Part shown: positions 1 through 13,317 of the stretch, piece after piece
How positions within the stretch are numbered: the stretch's first letter is position 1
Layout of the letters: every line of letters starts with the position of its first letter
DNA from: Diphasiastrum complanatum
Lineage: Eukaryota; Streptophyta; Lycopodiopsida; Lycopodiales; Lycopodiaceae
Length of the DNA stretch: 64,000 bases
Assembly: GCA_029204225.1 (NCBI GenBank)
Contig: CM055108.1
Location: 7,289,711 to 7,353,710 of the forward strand
Direction of reading: 5' to 3'
The notes under the pieces: model-generated
Databases searched by the model: none
Seen by the model: only the letters and a program-made list of their open reading frames with translations
Told to the model about the DNA's origin: nothing
Program-made: the position numbers and the translations under genes

Positions 1-925
1 AGAGTTCCTTCTCCTCTCTTGGATAGTTTGTGGGGTTGTTGCCGCCATATACTTCAGTATTGCTCATATGTGCTTTGATACTCATCCCCAGCTACACGTG
101 GATATTGATCCGCTGCTTGCTACTGATGTTGGGGATCCTATTCTGCGTTCCAGTGCATTTCTTCTATTCCTCACTTGTGCGCCTGCTGTGTACTTTGGGA
201 TTACACTTGCGGCCAGTTCCGATGGGTCATCCGATTCTCCATCCGTTTTTGGTGTATCCTATGATGGATTGGTATGTCCATATGAGGTCTTTCTGGATGA
301 GTTTTTCGGCTACAGTTTTTCAGTTGAGGCCTCTACTATCTCTAGATTTGTTGCTATTGTTTTCATGCATCATGCTTTTTTAGATGATGCATTGATTTCT
401 TGGACCTTTTGGAGCTTTTGGAGCTTTTGGCATGCTGATCTTCTCGTGATAGGGGCCTTGAAGGTACCGTGTGCCATTGCTACTTCTCATTCATGGGCCT
501 TATGGATACCTTGGGCTTTTGACCATGCTGGTGCACGTTTCTCCATTTTAGCTATCCTTTGTCAAGATGATCTCTTTATGATCCATGTTTCCTGGCATAT
601 CGCTTGCTTTTCCATGCTATTACAGCGTGCATGTCATCCTGCTTATGTTCCTACTCCTTGGTGCTGGTCTTCCGATGCTGCTATCTTTTCTTGGGGCACC
701 TATATCACTGAGTTTGCACATATGGTTGATGGTTACGTGTATGATGCGGCTATTTGCAATGAGTGTCCATCTCTTTTCCAGTTTCCTTATTGGCTTCCTG
801 TTGCTGATGCAATTCTACCTTCTCGGGCTTTTTGGATACCTTGGTATGATGTCCCTATCTTTTGGGCTGATCCTCTACTATCTTGGGCATTACGGATACC
901 TTGGCATTCCTGGTTGCTGCTTGAT
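1..925 (+). other. Open but unrecognised stretch upstream of Gypsy integrase tail
   Basis: From base 68 one frame stays open through to 1591, but before about base 926 it matches no retroelement domain I can recognise. The DNA contains three imperfect copies of a GGATACCTTGG motif near 502, 834 and 894, and a short GGAGCTTTTGG tandem near 410-430. An integrase core would be expected here, and no D,D-35-E motifs are visible. I think this is unrelated or rearranged sequence joined to the Gypsy fragment, and that the open frame is partly chance in a T-rich strand. Confidence 0.3.
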
Positions 926-1771
926 CGTTCTACTTCTGATGGGCAGTCTGAGGTCCTTAACAGGATCCTTGAGGATTATTTACGCCATTTTGTTACTCCT
1001 GGGAAGGATTGGGATCAGCATTTATGTTTAGCAGAGTATAGCGATAATAGCTCTGTTAGTACCAGCAGAAGTGTCTCACCATTTTTCTTATCTCATGGCT
1101 ATGCACCTCTTTTACCTGGCATTCCTCTCCCTCCTGAGGATACACCTGTCACACTTGCATCTTTTCTATCAGGTGCTCGAGAGCTTATTACCCGGGCCAG
1201 TTCTCATTTACAGCATGTTCAGCAGCGTTATCAGACCTCAGTTGATCGTAAGCGCCGCCATGTTGAGTTTCAGCTTGGAGATATGGTTTATCTACGCCTA
1301 CGGCTTGCACGTCATCATTTTGTCCAGGGCCATGCTTCTACTGAGAAGCTTGCACCATGTTATTATGGGCCTTATCGCATTGTGGAGGTTCTTAGTCCAG
1401 TTACATATCGCTTACAGCTTCCTGCTTCCGCACGCGCCTGTGATGTATTCCATGTTAGTTTATTACGTGCTGCTATTGAGGATGACGCTCCTTGTGATGT
1501 TGAGTTTCCCACTGCTCCTGAGTTATTTCCATTTTTACCTGTTGCTATATTACAGGTTCGTCTATACCATAGTCGATGCTGCCGCCGGTAGATTCAGTTT
1601 TTGGTCCAGTGGGATGGTCGTCCTATTGAGGAGGCCACATGGGAGCCTATTGATGTCTTTTATCATACACCATCACTTGCAAATCAGGCTCGTGCTCTTG
1701 CTGCACTTGTTGATTCCTCTACATCAGATGTTGTTCTAGCTGTTGATGCACCAGGGCTTGCTGCTATTTGA
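926..1771 (+). pseudogene. Ty3/Gypsy integrase C-terminus plus chromodomain, one in-frame stop
   Basis: The frame encodes the end of a chromovirus-type Gypsy integrase. TSDGQSEVLNRILEDYLRHF is the end of the core (from base 932), followed by a long helix and the GPY/F module (KLAPCYYGPYRIVEVLSPVTY, about 1345-1410) and the conserved DVFHVSLLR. A TAG at 1589-1591 interrupts the frame. In the same frame beyond it lies a chromodomain-like segment (FLVQWDGRPIEEATWEP, about 1598-1650) that runs to a TGA at 1769-1771. Chromodomains of this class bind modified histone tails and direct integration. The upstream catalytic core is missing, so this is a 5'-truncated relic. Confidence 0.8.
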
Positions 1772-2251
1772 TCCAGTTTCTTTTCGGCAGTTGGGTCTAT
1801 TTTTTTGTGCCAGGGAGAGTTATGGACTCGGCTCATTACATTGCCGCGTCCATTTACATTTACTTTACTTTATGCATAAGCAGGCCTTGGGCCCTTTTTT
1901 ATTCATTAGTGACACTTAGACTATATGGTTGGCCTTTGGCCTTATTACTCATTATTAGGCCATTTGGACATATTACTGGAGAGTGGGGGCCTTCTTGGAG
2001 GGCGCACTATTTTCCCTCCCAGTTGGGCCCTAGCCACCGGAAGCTTCCTTTTAGGGCTTCCTCTTGGCTATAAGTAGAGAAACTATGTCATTTGTTATTC
2101 CGCTGATGATATTGATCTCTCTCTTTAGTCTCCTTAATCTCTCTCTTTCCTGCTTTCTAGGGTTAAGTCTTGCTTATGTGCTGCTTTCTTTAAGTCTTGC
2201 TTATGTGATGCTTTCATAGCTTAGCTTTAGATCAGCTGTGGCTTTATTTGT

Positions 2252-2255
<4 letters not shown>
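1772..2255 (+). repeat. Probable 3' LTR remnant of the Gypsy element
   Basis: A purine run (AGGGAGAG, near 1813) follows shortly after the pol stop, as a polypurine tract would. Further on is a TATA-like box (CTATAAGTAGAG, about 2068-2079) followed by pyrimidine-rich leader-like sequence. This order fits U3-R of an LTR. No second LTR copy is in view, so the boundaries cannot be set. Confidence 0.45.

Positions 2256-2293
<38 letters not shown>
2256..2293. repeat. (GA)n microsatellite
   Basis: A perfect GA dinucleotide run of about 38 bp at the end of the LTR-like sequence. The segment 2294-2540 that follows holds nothing I can identify. Confidence 0.95.
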
Positions 2294-2298
<5 letters not shown>

Positions 2299-2540
2299 TG
2301 TCTTTTCCATGCCTAAAGGCATATAAGACAACGAGTACATCCAAGCATGATAAAAACTTGACGGACCAATGCCATCGAAATAGAATCTAACTAAAAACCA
2401 ACACTAATTAAGAAGAGAGTATTAGTCCAAGATTATGTGGTACAAAGACCACTTACAAGTTTAACTAAAAAAACACATCATTTCTTAATCTCAAACTCAA
2501 TTTAAATCAGGATCTATTACACTACACACCTTTCTTTGGA

Positions 2541-3000
2541 CTCAACGAAACGAAAAGAATGATACCATCCTTGTAGATCATGCGTATAGCAATATCTTTA
2601 GCTTCTTGAAGGGCTTTTTTGCGTCCACAACTTGAACAAAGGTGAGATCTTTGTCCAAGAAAATCTTGGTATCTTTTAGGTCATTGTTGATGAGATCTTG
2701 GTATCTAACAAAGTGAAGCGCAAGACAAGGGTAGTAGCATCTTTCTGGGTATGCCAAGCTGTGTCCACGCCTTTGTCATGGTGCCTGAGAGTAACTTTCA
2801 AAAACTATATGGCTTCGCCAATAGCATCCTGAGAATCAAAGATGCCCCTTACACGAACATTAAGGGCCTTTTGCTCATGCAGTTGATTCGTGTAGCCAAG
2901 ATGAACGAAACAGGAGCGTCTTTACCTGGATCTCTAATCTACTTTACGTTCAACTTGCTGGATCTTAGTTGAAATAGCGATAACCTTGTCTACAGTAGAA
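2541..3000 (-). pseudogene. LINE ORF1-like RNA-binding protein fragment, frameshifted
   Basis: On the minus strand short frames resemble the RNA-binding ORF1 protein of plant L1-type LINEs. They include an RVRGI-type segment, then KVTLRHHDKGVDTAWH, then RFTLLDTKI, then DTKIFLDKDLTFVQVVDAKK and ALQEAKD. At least two frame changes separate these pieces (near 2685 and 2625). Resemblance to ORF1 is from memory of the family pattern and is the weakest part of the call. It may or may not belong to the LINE at 4250-6842. Confidence 0.4.
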
Positions 3001-3590
3001 TGACCAATGGAAGCTATCATCCATTTAGATCCTATAGCTTGCAACTATCATTTATCCATTTGTTCCATAGATCCAAAGTGTTATGTCCATGTCCTAGTGG
3101 GTATGCTTGGGCCCTCACAAGATTATTAGTTACATTTCTAGCCTAGTCCATAATGGTGAGGCGTAACTAATAAACTCATACACTACTGGAGTACCGAATA
3201 TCCACGTTAAGGATTATTTTGAATCCTTGACGACGTAGAAAAGTTGATTTTTTCATAAATTCTTGCATGTTGAATTTGATGCATGGCGGATGTTTCAAAA
3301 TCGGTTCAAAATGGATTGACAGTGAAACTAAAAATTCGATGATGGAAATCGATTTTCACAGTTTCGGTCCATATTGAACGGAATTCGAAAATCCTAGTTA
3401 CGTATATTTTTGGAAAAACTGTAAATGTTTTGATTTTGTCAAAATCTGTTGGTTATTGATTAAAACAGAATTGGCTTCTAAAGTGAATGACCTTACTGAG
3501 ATGTAATCAGTCACAATTATTTTTACTTTTGGTTGAAGATTTCAAATCTGTCAACTAACTGAAGCAAATTCTTGTTTTAGGTGATCAATA
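3001..3590. other. No gene seen; LTR/leader-like AT-rich sequence
   Basis: No conserved coding frame is visible. The stretch leads directly into a Gypsy gag start at 3591, so part of it is probably LTR and leader. A TGTTATGTCC motif near 3080 recurs near 27167 next to a similar AATAAACTCAT, which hints at a shared repeat family. Confidence 0.3.
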
Positions 3591-4094
3591 ATGGCCGAGG
3601 ATAATGCAAGTCTTGAGGGAATGGTACCGATGCCGACCTATCCGGTAGTTGAGTGTGGCACTTAGCGAAATGAACAATCGGAACAATTTGCGGGATTAAC
3701 AAATGGAAGTGTTGCTGAATCAAGTTAATCTGGGCTTTCAGCTAGAACTATATTCGAGGGAGAAAAATCTTGAGGTAGCAGGTACTTCAGTCTACACGAA
3801 AATCCTGAATAGAGAAGGAGCGTGGTTATGTTTTTTCGTGGTAAGGATTTGTCATGGTGGCGTGGCTTGGAACCGAAAGCCGCTACGTGGGAAAAATTCA
3901 TGAAAAATTTCGAAAAACCATTTGTGGTTGCAGACGATTCTAAGTACTATCAAAGGTTTATTAATTGCAAAATGGGGACGAAGAGTTTAGACTCTTATCT
4001 CCAAGAGTTCATGGATTTATGGAACAAAGTTCCATCATTCGATTCGAAATTGGCTCTCTGGCAGTTCCTTGCCAGTGGATTATCAGAGCAATAG
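3591..4094 (+). pseudogene. Gypsy gag fragment with frameshifts
   Basis: An ATG at 3591 (MAEDNASLEGMVPMP) begins a gag-like frame that is soon broken by stops. From about 3822 another frame encodes FFRGKDLSWWRGLEPKA, YQRFINCKMGTKSLDSYLQ and WNKVPSFDSKLALWQFLASGL. This is the pattern of the retrotransposon gag (PF03732-like) capsid domain: tryptophan-rich start, then helices with a FxxLxQ-type segment. No zinc knuckle or protease follows, and the sequence passes into an oppositely oriented LINE near 4150. Confidence 0.6.
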
Positions 4095-4249
4095 GAATCT
4101 GGGTGATATACTGTCTCACATCTCTGTGTCAGAAGTCATTGTCAATCTCATTGTCCCCCGAGTCTGGATCCTGATTGATCTACTGCGAGAAAAGAAGGAT
4201 GTGATCTGGAGCTGTGTGTCAGGATGACTAGATTGAGCTAGTTGACATA

Positions 4250-6842
4250 GATCCTGTTGTAGAAGTAACATCTCTTTTATCATGAGTGTCACACATCGTG
4301 GATCCTCATATGCTATGATCGACCATAGAGTGACTGGTGCATCTCGAAAAAGATATCTCCCTCTGATCTCATAGTATACTGGACATCTGAATAAGAAGTG
4401 CTCCTCTGATCTCGGATAATGAGCACACCGGGCAAATATGCTCCTCTCATGGTACTATGAAAATGCCCAGTCTCAATCATAAGCTGATGTGATGAGACTC
4501 TGAGATATGAACTAGTGTGAACCTCATGCAATAATCCTGAATCCAAATAACGTGGTAGAACTGGGAACCCTACTGTATCCAACTCCAAAAAGTGAGTCCG
4601 ATAGAAGTCGAGTTTGACCCCAAGGTGGCCCTGCCATACTTGACTCAAATATTCTCCCTATAGGAATCGTCTGATTTGATGTAGTCGTGGGCACCCAATG
4701 GAAGGTCATGATAGAAATGTCCAATGTATCAAGTAAACTAAAGGCCTGGGAAAACCATGATAATTGGAAGCCCTGACTATGAACATGCTGAGATGGGGTA
4801 AGCGCTGCCTGTGTATACCTCTGCTCATCCAATGGGAATAACCTGACTCTCTGAATATAGGTGATAAGTCGGAAAATGGCATCAAGCTGAATGGGTGGGA
4901 TTGCAAACTCAGCTAGAATGATCTGATGTGGAACGGACGACTTAGCTCGTATCATATGTGATAGCATAAGGATCTACATGCGCGAGATACTGGCCCAATC
5001 AACAGATGAGGAGAGACCTGTACACCATGCCTCTGCACACTTACTCGGGGCATCCTGAGTAAATCTCCGAAAGAAGAAACTCTCTAGCTGTACAAGAAGG
5101 GAAGCATGTCCCCCTTCCCAAGTCTAGCTGTAGCAGCCTGTCTTATAGCAAATACAGGACTAGTAAAGAGGACACCTAAGTAAGTATAGGATGATACAAC
5201 CTCCAGTGGCTGTCCGTCAAAGACAAGCTCCTGTCGTTGTATGATGCCCTGGATGTATTGAAGACCATAGCCTTGGTGTTTGCAATCTTAACCCTCAAAC
5301 CCCATCTGGTACAAAAAGCATGAAGATTGTCTAACTGTCTCTGTAAGCCCTCTCTAGTCGGAGAAACTAGAGCCACATCATCTGCATAAAGAAGGATGGC
5401 AATTAGAATGTCACCAAGCTTGCAACATGTATCACCACACTCCTCAATGACTCTCTCAAGCTCATCAATATATAATCCAAAGAGTGTGGGGGAGAAGGAG
5501 CAACCCTGCTAAACCCAATGGTGCTCCATATCTGGTTTGAGATGCCGATATCACTCTGAAAGCAACTCAGGACTCTCTCATAAAGTGCCATCACTGCCAA
5601 GATGGTATAAGTGGAGAAACATAGGTCTCATAATCTTTGGATGAGAAGGGAACGTGGCACAAAGTCAAAGGCCTTCCCGAAGTCCATGAAACAACAGTAA
5701 ACCCTCTGTCTCCGATGTCTGGCCTCCTTGATGATAGACCGAAGAGTGAAGATGTGGTGTGGTGGAATAGTGAGCTCGGAAGCCTGCCTGACCCATATCA
5801 TGTAATCTCCTGATCTTTGCCTCATAATTGGTCGCCGACTGAAGAATAGTGCCATACAGCTTCGCAATAATAAGTGTGGTAGTTACTAGGATTCATGGGG
5901 TCACCACTTTTGTGGATGGAATGGATAATGTTAATACACCAGGAAGACGAGAAACCAGAGACAACAGCACGGTTGAGTAGAGTGGCTAAGATGGGAGAGA
6001 GTGGGAAAACAACATGGATGAACAATCCTGAATCAAGGTCCTCAATATCTCTTGTACGTTGGGTCTTCAGTCTTTTAATGGCACCATGGATCATGTCGGG
6101 AGTGAAGAAGGTGAATTCACATGGGTGTGGAGATATAGTGATGGGTGAATTAGTAAGTATAGTGTAGAGTGAGGTGGCATATGTGGTCCATGTTTGTAAG
6201 TCCTCAATAAGGGGAGGTGGAGCACAAAGAATGAACACATGCCAAAAGGCACCTGTAGGGCGTCAATTAGGCGTCTCCCTTCACGTTCTTCGAAGGCACA
6301 CTTTTTGCGGCGAAGTGTATGATGGAGATTTCTACGATCAATACGAAGAGTAACTGGTTCATATAGACATGCATGGGCCACACAAAGGTGTAAAGAGCGA
6401 CACTCATCATCAAACCAAGGAGGTCGAATGGGACGGGAAGAGCTGGAAGGACGTCGATAGGGTTTTGAAGGGAAGGACAATGAAGCAGCAGTGTGAAGTG
6501 ATGTGGTCAGAAAGTCGGCTTGTGTTATGGGGAAAGTGGCTTAGTAAGGATATAAGGGCCTCTTGGTATGTCTGGATATATGTGTGAGTGAAAGTATATC
6601 TGGGTGCATAGTCAGTGAAGGAGTGAGAGGGAGGTGGTGAGGGTAATATAGAGCCCAGATGGAAAGACATGGAGTGGCCAGAGAGAGTAGTGGGGAGATG
6701 GGATAAGGGATGGTGACCCCATGTGGTAGTCGATGACACTGTGTCCGTCACTGTGGGGATGGCACGTGTAGCTGCTCAAATCAGGCCAACAAGCTAGGCC
6801 ATTATAAATGGCTAACTCATGGGCTTCACCACGCTGCAACAA
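4250..6842 (-). pseudogene. Degenerate non-LTR (LINE) retrotransposon: endonuclease end, RT, C-terminal zinc motif
   Basis: Reading the minus strand from 6842 there is first the tail of an APE-type endonuclease (SVIDY, 6730-6745). It is followed by a linker with a PWFDDECRSL motif (about 6405-6435) and RT domain pieces: HKSGDPMNPSNY (near 5890), a block ending MDFGKAFDFVPR (near 5690), GFSRVAPSPPHSL in place of the usual GVKQGCPLSP (near 5490), and the catalytic YADD box encoded at 5378-5389. Downstream, near 4390-4440, is a C-x2-C...H-x5-C motif typical of plant LINE C-termini. The pieces lie in several frames, so the copy is dead. Its 5' end (ORF1 and most of the endonuclease) is missing. 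Confidence 0.8.
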
Positions 6843-7253
6843 GTACTCTTATATAGTGACAGGCCCATGTGAATCGGCTGTCTTGCTTCAGCATATCCAC
6901 TTCTTGTTGTAGTTTACCATTAGCATCTTTAAGCTGGGACACTTCGAGTTTAACCAACTGGAGTTCCGTTTTTAAGATCTGGAAATCCTGTAATAGGACA
7001 GTCACACTAGCAGCCACATAGGATTCAACAGCCTTATCCGGAGTATAGGGTTCATCAGAAAATGGTTAATTTTTTTTAGGAGCCAGTGAAGGAGGTGGGA
7101 GAGGTGCTTGTAGGGGAGGGACAGAGAGGGGTGAGCAGGGAGCAGACGCCGCAGGCATGCTGTGCAGCAGCAGTATCTGGGTACTGCGCAGCAGCAGGGG
7201 AAGGGGATGGGGGTGGATCTGGAGGGAGAGGGGGAGCGTGGCTCCCCCTGGTT

Positions 7254-7254
<1 letters not shown>
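6843..7254. other. No recognised gene; short coiled-coil-like minus-strand frame
   Basis: A minus-strand frame at 6850-7017 would encode a heptad-like segment (LKTELQLVKLEVSQLKDA), but nothing supports it as a gene. The stretch 7080-7254 is G-rich and adjoins the AG microsatellite. It most likely belongs to the intron upstream of the katanin exon at 7333. Confidence 0.3.

Positions 7255-7305
<51 letters not shown>
7255..7305. repeat. (AG)n microsatellite
   Basis: A perfect AG run of about 51 bp ends 27 bp before the splice acceptor of the katanin exon at 7333. It lies where a polypyrimidine tract would be expected, but the run is purine on the coding strand, so the short TTCAACTCGCAG segment must serve as the acceptor region. 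Confidence 0.95.
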
Positions 7306-7308
<3 letters not shown>

Positions 7309-7316
7309 ACTTTTGA

Positions 7317-8757
<1,441 letters not shown>

Positions 8758-9812
8758 AAAGCACGCCTATTGGCACTTTCTGATTGCATCGCTGGCTCTT
8801 CATTTTCATGGGATTACATTCTCCTTTCAGGCATAAGCCTAGACAGGAAGGCAAAGTCATGATATAGCATCTGTTTATATGAGATATTGTGGCCCATACG
8901 TAGTGTGTGATGGTGCTGTCAACCTCACCTTTTTCATAGAAAGCACCATCAATCCGAGACTACACATTCAATCAGTCCTGGAAAAAATGTAAAAATATAG
9001 CACTATTAAATACCCATTCTTTATATGATAAATGCATTTTTTGATGTAAGTTTGGCAACTAACTGAAGATGGTTGTTAAATTTTACTTCGATGTATCCAA
9101 CCATAATCTTATATTGCTGCAACAATGAACTCTCTCAGAGATTTACCCAAATGATGTTCTTGTGCAATTGCATCGGTATTGATAGCTAGCTAATGTGGGA
9201 GCTGGTGAAACATATATTGTGAAGATACGGTTGATAGTTTTGGCAATGTTGCCAACTACCTCGAGACTAAAGTAAAGATCATCTGATGTGGTTAGTTTGA
9301 TATGAAATGAACAATAAACAAAATTAGGGCTTGTATTTCAACCAAATGCCTGGATCTTGTTAGATGCCTAAAAGTATTGCATTTCTTGGCCTTGGAAGGA
9401 AGGTTTTGAAATACATGCACAAGCATGGGCCAAATGCACAAGCACAACCTTGCTTTAATGATCCTTCTCCCACTTTTTATCCTCCCTCTTTTCTGATCTT
9501 CTAAGCCCCTAGTTTTGGTTAAGGCTAGTAGATATTTAGTTAGGTTCAGATGTTCCTTCAGCTGCAACTCAAGTGTTAGCTCTAGTTCTATTGTTTTTCC
9601 ATCTATTGTGGCCTGTACACTGAAGGTTCTACCCACTTTGTTAACTTTGCTTGTAGGAAATATCAGTATGAAGGACTAGATACAAAAAGACCATGAAAAT
9701 GCCGAAAAAGATAAGATTCCAAAGACTTATGCTTTAAACATTTCCAAAATACAAAAAATAGTATGGAAAATTGGTGGATCGGATGGAAATAGTTGAAGGA
9801 AATCAGATATCT
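8758..9812. other. Katanin 3' UTR and unassigned sequence
   Basis: The first few hundred bases after the stop are plausible 3' UTR. A minus-strand open frame at 9430-9636 (GRTFSVQATIDGKTIELEL) has a protein-like composition but no family I recognise. Otherwise nothing is seen. Confidence 0.3.
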
Positions 9813-10240
9813 CTACAAGCTTAAAAAAATCAGCTCATCATTAGCAGGCCTTATCGTGAACAATAAAGCTTTTATAATAGAAAACCATTGTTGCACTCCA
9901 ACTGCATGTGGAGACAACCTACTCTTGTCATGATATTGAGAGAGACTGTGGATTCTTCTAATGTGATAACTCATTAGGAAATTTACAACATGCTCCATAG
10001 GATTATCTATGTTCTGGCAATTTTTCATATGAAATTTTTTAAGCATAGAAAGAGCATATCTAGATTAACTAATAAAATGCTTGACCTTGACATAGATCTA
10101 TCTCTAGGCCTAAGATGTAGTGAAGTTCACCTAGATCTTTGCATCTTGAATTCAATACCTAGTGCACTTTTTGTTTCATCAACAAGCTTCAAACAACTTC
10201 CACTCAAGATAATATCATCTACATGAAAGCAGGTAAGGCT
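9813..10240 (-). pseudogene. Diverged Copia reverse transcriptase fragment
   Basis: The plus strand between about 9985 and 10230 is a recognisable diverged copy of the Copia-3 RT region at 33330-33545, in the same minus orientation. It corresponds to the stretch following the YVDD box (LKLVDETKxALGxEFKMQ) and on to the MLKKFHMKN motif. Stops and small indels break the frame. It is a scrap of the same Copia lineage as Copia-2 and Copia-3. Confidence 0.65.
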
Positions 10241-11000
10241 ATAGTAGGTTTTTTGAGAAACCATGCTGGAAAAAGTGTGCCATCCTACAAGAATTCAATC
10301 ATTCATAGCTCGCATGTGTAATGTCCAATTGGTAGGGTGACATGACAATCATATTCCTCTATACTATGCTTTATAGTGACCAATTTGATGTTGAAGCTAA
10401 TCTCCCTTCACCTTGGCTTTTTGAAGATAGAAAAGCAGAATTTCCTAGAATAGAGTCAAATTAACATCTTATTTGTTTGGAGTTAAATATAGCATGTTCT
10501 ACTCCAATTTGAGTTCTAAAAAATCAATGTGAAGAAGTCATATTTGTGCTACATAAACAAGGGGTCTACATTGTGGATTTGATGAATACTCTTGCACAAT
10601 ATTATGGGGAGTTATTGAATATAAAAGCTTCTACAAAGCAATTATCAAAAGTGTAACACCTTTTCTATCACATCTCTGAACGGCAAAGTTACTTTTTCTA
10701 ACATCCTTGGTTTCAATGAAAAATTGCAAGATTGTTAGGTTGAAAAACAAGCATTGCGGTTGGATAGGTTTCCACACATAATATTTTTGTTAGAGAAGGA
10801 AGAAACTTACATACAAGATACATTGTTGGACATGTGGAGGAAAGACCTAAAGATTTTTGGGATGAAACTGGTGGGCAAGTCAAAGAATCACAAAAATGAA
10901 ATCTAATAAGTGGCATGGCTCAACTAGGCTAAAAACTTATATGAGGCAAAGGGAATCAATCATATTATAACATCCTTTCATGCCAATGGATTGTGATTCT
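10241..11000. other. No gene seen
   Basis: AT-rich sequence without conserved frames. It may hold the decayed 5' part of the LINE that follows. Confidence 0.3.
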
Positions 11001-12110
11001 CAACGAAGAAGTGAAATGGGTATTATCAAATGTGTCCAATGGCAAAGTTCAAGATATTGAGGATTTGTAAGTTGATTTTTTTTAAATTGGAAAAGTACTT
11101 GCTCAAGATATTACATCAAATTGCGCATTATTTGAAGAATTTATTGATTTATGGTTAAAAAACATATATGTTAGTTCTTTTTGCTACAAAATGACAACAT
11201 AAATGATATTATAGTTGCTAACATATTGTCTTAATGATGAAAGTGGGTGTTGCAAAGCTTCTTCGTTATTATCTTAAACTTTTTCTATATGCAAATGTTG
11301 TGCTCTACATGCCTACAATACCATCTTTGTTCTCAAGGAAATTTATGTGAGAATTTCAATTTCTATAGACTTGGACAAAACAAAAGGTCAAGGTATTCCA
11401 CTTAAAAAGGTTCTTGATCCTCTTGTCTTATTATAATTGAAATAATTTAAGGATACAAATATTTGGAAGTCGACATGCTCACAACATCTTTGATGGATTG
11501 CATGCTTTGACAAAAGGCTTGTTGGTGGATGGAACTCCTTTCAAACTACAGAAAAAACTTGTAGAAAAGCTGAAAAATGGAGATGGCATAGGATAATGAC
11601 ACTCTTTGAGACTTTAGTAGCACCAATATTACTTTATAGCTATCAAATTTAGAGATCACCATATGCAAGGTCTCCAAAAGAGATTGTTGACCTCTTGTTT
11701 GAGTGTGAATCAAGCCCCCTCTTATCCTATTATCTTGGTCGAAATAGACTTCTCTTGGAAGGCGTGACCATGATTAAGATTGTTAGATACTTTGAAAAGA
11801 TAAGAGATTGACAAGATCACCATCTCTTAAATATAGCAGCTCACAATTGCATGCTTTTCCTAAGATTTAGTGGTGGATGGTGGATCAACAATATGAGATG
11901 GTCCCTTTTTGGAAATACAATGAAATGAATGGTGTAAGAATCCTTGACAATTTGAGATCCTTTTGCAAAAAATGTTTTATCAATGGTATTTGGAAGAACC
12001 TTTGAAGAGAAAAAAACCAATATCATAAAGAGTCTTTAAATTGAACTAAGACTTTTGAGGATCAATCCATAAACACATTCTTGAGCGTATATTCATGAAG
12101 GTTAACAATT
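11001..12110 (+). pseudogene. Heavily decayed LINE reverse transcriptase remnant
   Basis: Plus-strand pieces match the plant LINE RT pattern. EEVKWVLSNVSNGKVQDIEDL (about 11010-11070) corresponds to the start of the RT fingers. Near 11500-11800 are GWNSFQTTEKTCRKAE, MTLFETLVAPILLYSYQI and the tail MIKIVRYFEKIRD, which correspond to the thumb and C-terminal region (usually LFETLVTPVLLYG). The YADD region is not recognisable. Several frames are needed, so this is an old dead copy. Confidence 0.55.
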
Positions 12111-12479
12111 CATATGGCATGGGGTTGATGGCGCATCCCAAAGCCAGATTGGGAAGAATGAATATGCACGCTTTGTCAAATTTAAAAATTGAAAATAAAA
12201 CATCGTTACCATTTGGATTGTAGCAGCCAACAATCACTTCAGGACAAGCTCAAAGGGAATTTCAGAATTGATTGCAACCAACTTATAGCTTTCTTGATCA
12301 TGATAATGTTAATATGATTGGTAGTCTCACTACTAAAGCTCATGTTAGATGTAAGCTTATTTTTGAATCTTTAAGAGACCATGTTTTATTATTATTATAA
12401 AATTTGATATAGGTTTTATTTGATATGTTTTTGAAAATCCAAGATTTGCACTTTTCTTGACTTATTTGTTGGTACCATA

Positions 12480-13003
12480 GACAATATTGATCTCTGAGAA
12501 TGTTAATAAAGGGCTCAATTCGACATCATAGATCCAGTAGGCTTTCTGTGATGTCGAGTATCAGATGAAAATAATACTGCAGCTAATTGAATCAAGTTTC
12601 TTTCTTAGGTCAAAAGGAATCTACAAATAGCTAAGACAACCAGATAGTCGGAGGTACTTCAGACTCGGTTTGTATCTATGATAACTTCAAATGGAGTCTT
12701 TGAGTTGATTGCTTTAGTGCTTGAGTAATTCTGCAGATATCAAGCTATTGAAATTGCTTCAGCCCAAAAAATCTTGGATAACTGAGCGTTTTACATCACT
12801 GATCGTGCCGCATTGAGTAATGCTTGGTTCTTCCTCTTGACGACTCCATTCTGCTGTGGTGTGTAGTTGGTGTGAATTGATGATGAATGCCGCATGATGA
12901 TAAGTAGTCGGCCATTTCATCTGACAAATATTCTCCCCCACTATCTGTGCGAAGGGCCTTGAGCTTTTGACCAGTCCGTGTCTCAGCAATATTGTTTCAT
13001 TCA
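12480..13003 (-). pseudogene. Copia integrase fragment
   Basis: On the minus strand KALRTDSGGEYLSDEM (about 12920-12965) contains the second catalytic Asp of a Copia integrase, followed by the CGIHHQFTPTT...NGV region. Further downstream KAYWIYDVELSPLLTFSEI (about 12500-12560) is the linker typically found between integrase and RT. The frame shifts at the QNGV motif. It abuts the truncated Copia-1 LTR, and the junction is near 12990-13004. Confidence 0.7.
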
Positions 13004-13142
13004 AAATTGATAGGCGTAGTCATGCATAGAGAAAGAGAAAGAGAGTTTATTTCGCTGCCTACGATAAGTTTTAATTCTTGTCGTTTGAATTCTTTTTATT
13101 CGATTCTATTCGACCTATGTTCTCACACACCTCTTTCCAACA
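12990..13142 (+). repeat. Truncated 5' LTR of Copia-1
   Basis: Bases 13004-13142 match 30297-30435, the end of the 3' LTR, with roughly nine differences in 138 bp by eye. The copy ends in CCAACA immediately before a tRNA-Met primer site. About 890 bp of the LTR are missing on the left, where a minus-strand Copia integrase scrap takes over. Confidence 0.85.
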
Positions 13143-13154
13143 TGGTATTAGAGC
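13143..13154 (+). other. Primer binding site of Copia-1 (tRNA-iMet type)
   Basis: TGGTATTAGAGC directly follows the LTR end. It is one base from the TGGTATCAGAGC complement of plant initiator tRNA-Met used by Copia elements. Confidence 0.85.
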
Positions 13155-13317
13155 GTTGATTCTTCAAGGTCTAATACTACATCAGAGCGCAAGCTCTAAT
13201 ACTTGATATCTTTCACAATATCAAATTATTCTTCAGTTTGAATCAATCTATTTCGGTATCAGAGAATTGATTTCCACAGCACGGTATCTCTCTTAACGTC
13301 GATAGACTAAAGGCCAA

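Noticed and set aside
68-925. A new 290-residue N-terminal domain fused to the Gypsy integrase
   Set aside because: The translation is low-complexity and Trp/Phe-rich with no domain pattern, and overlapping frames are equally open. Chance openness in T-rich DNA is more likely.
6850-7017. Coiled-coil protein gene on the minus strand
   Set aside because: Only about 55 codons, with no start context, splice sites or neighbours to support it.
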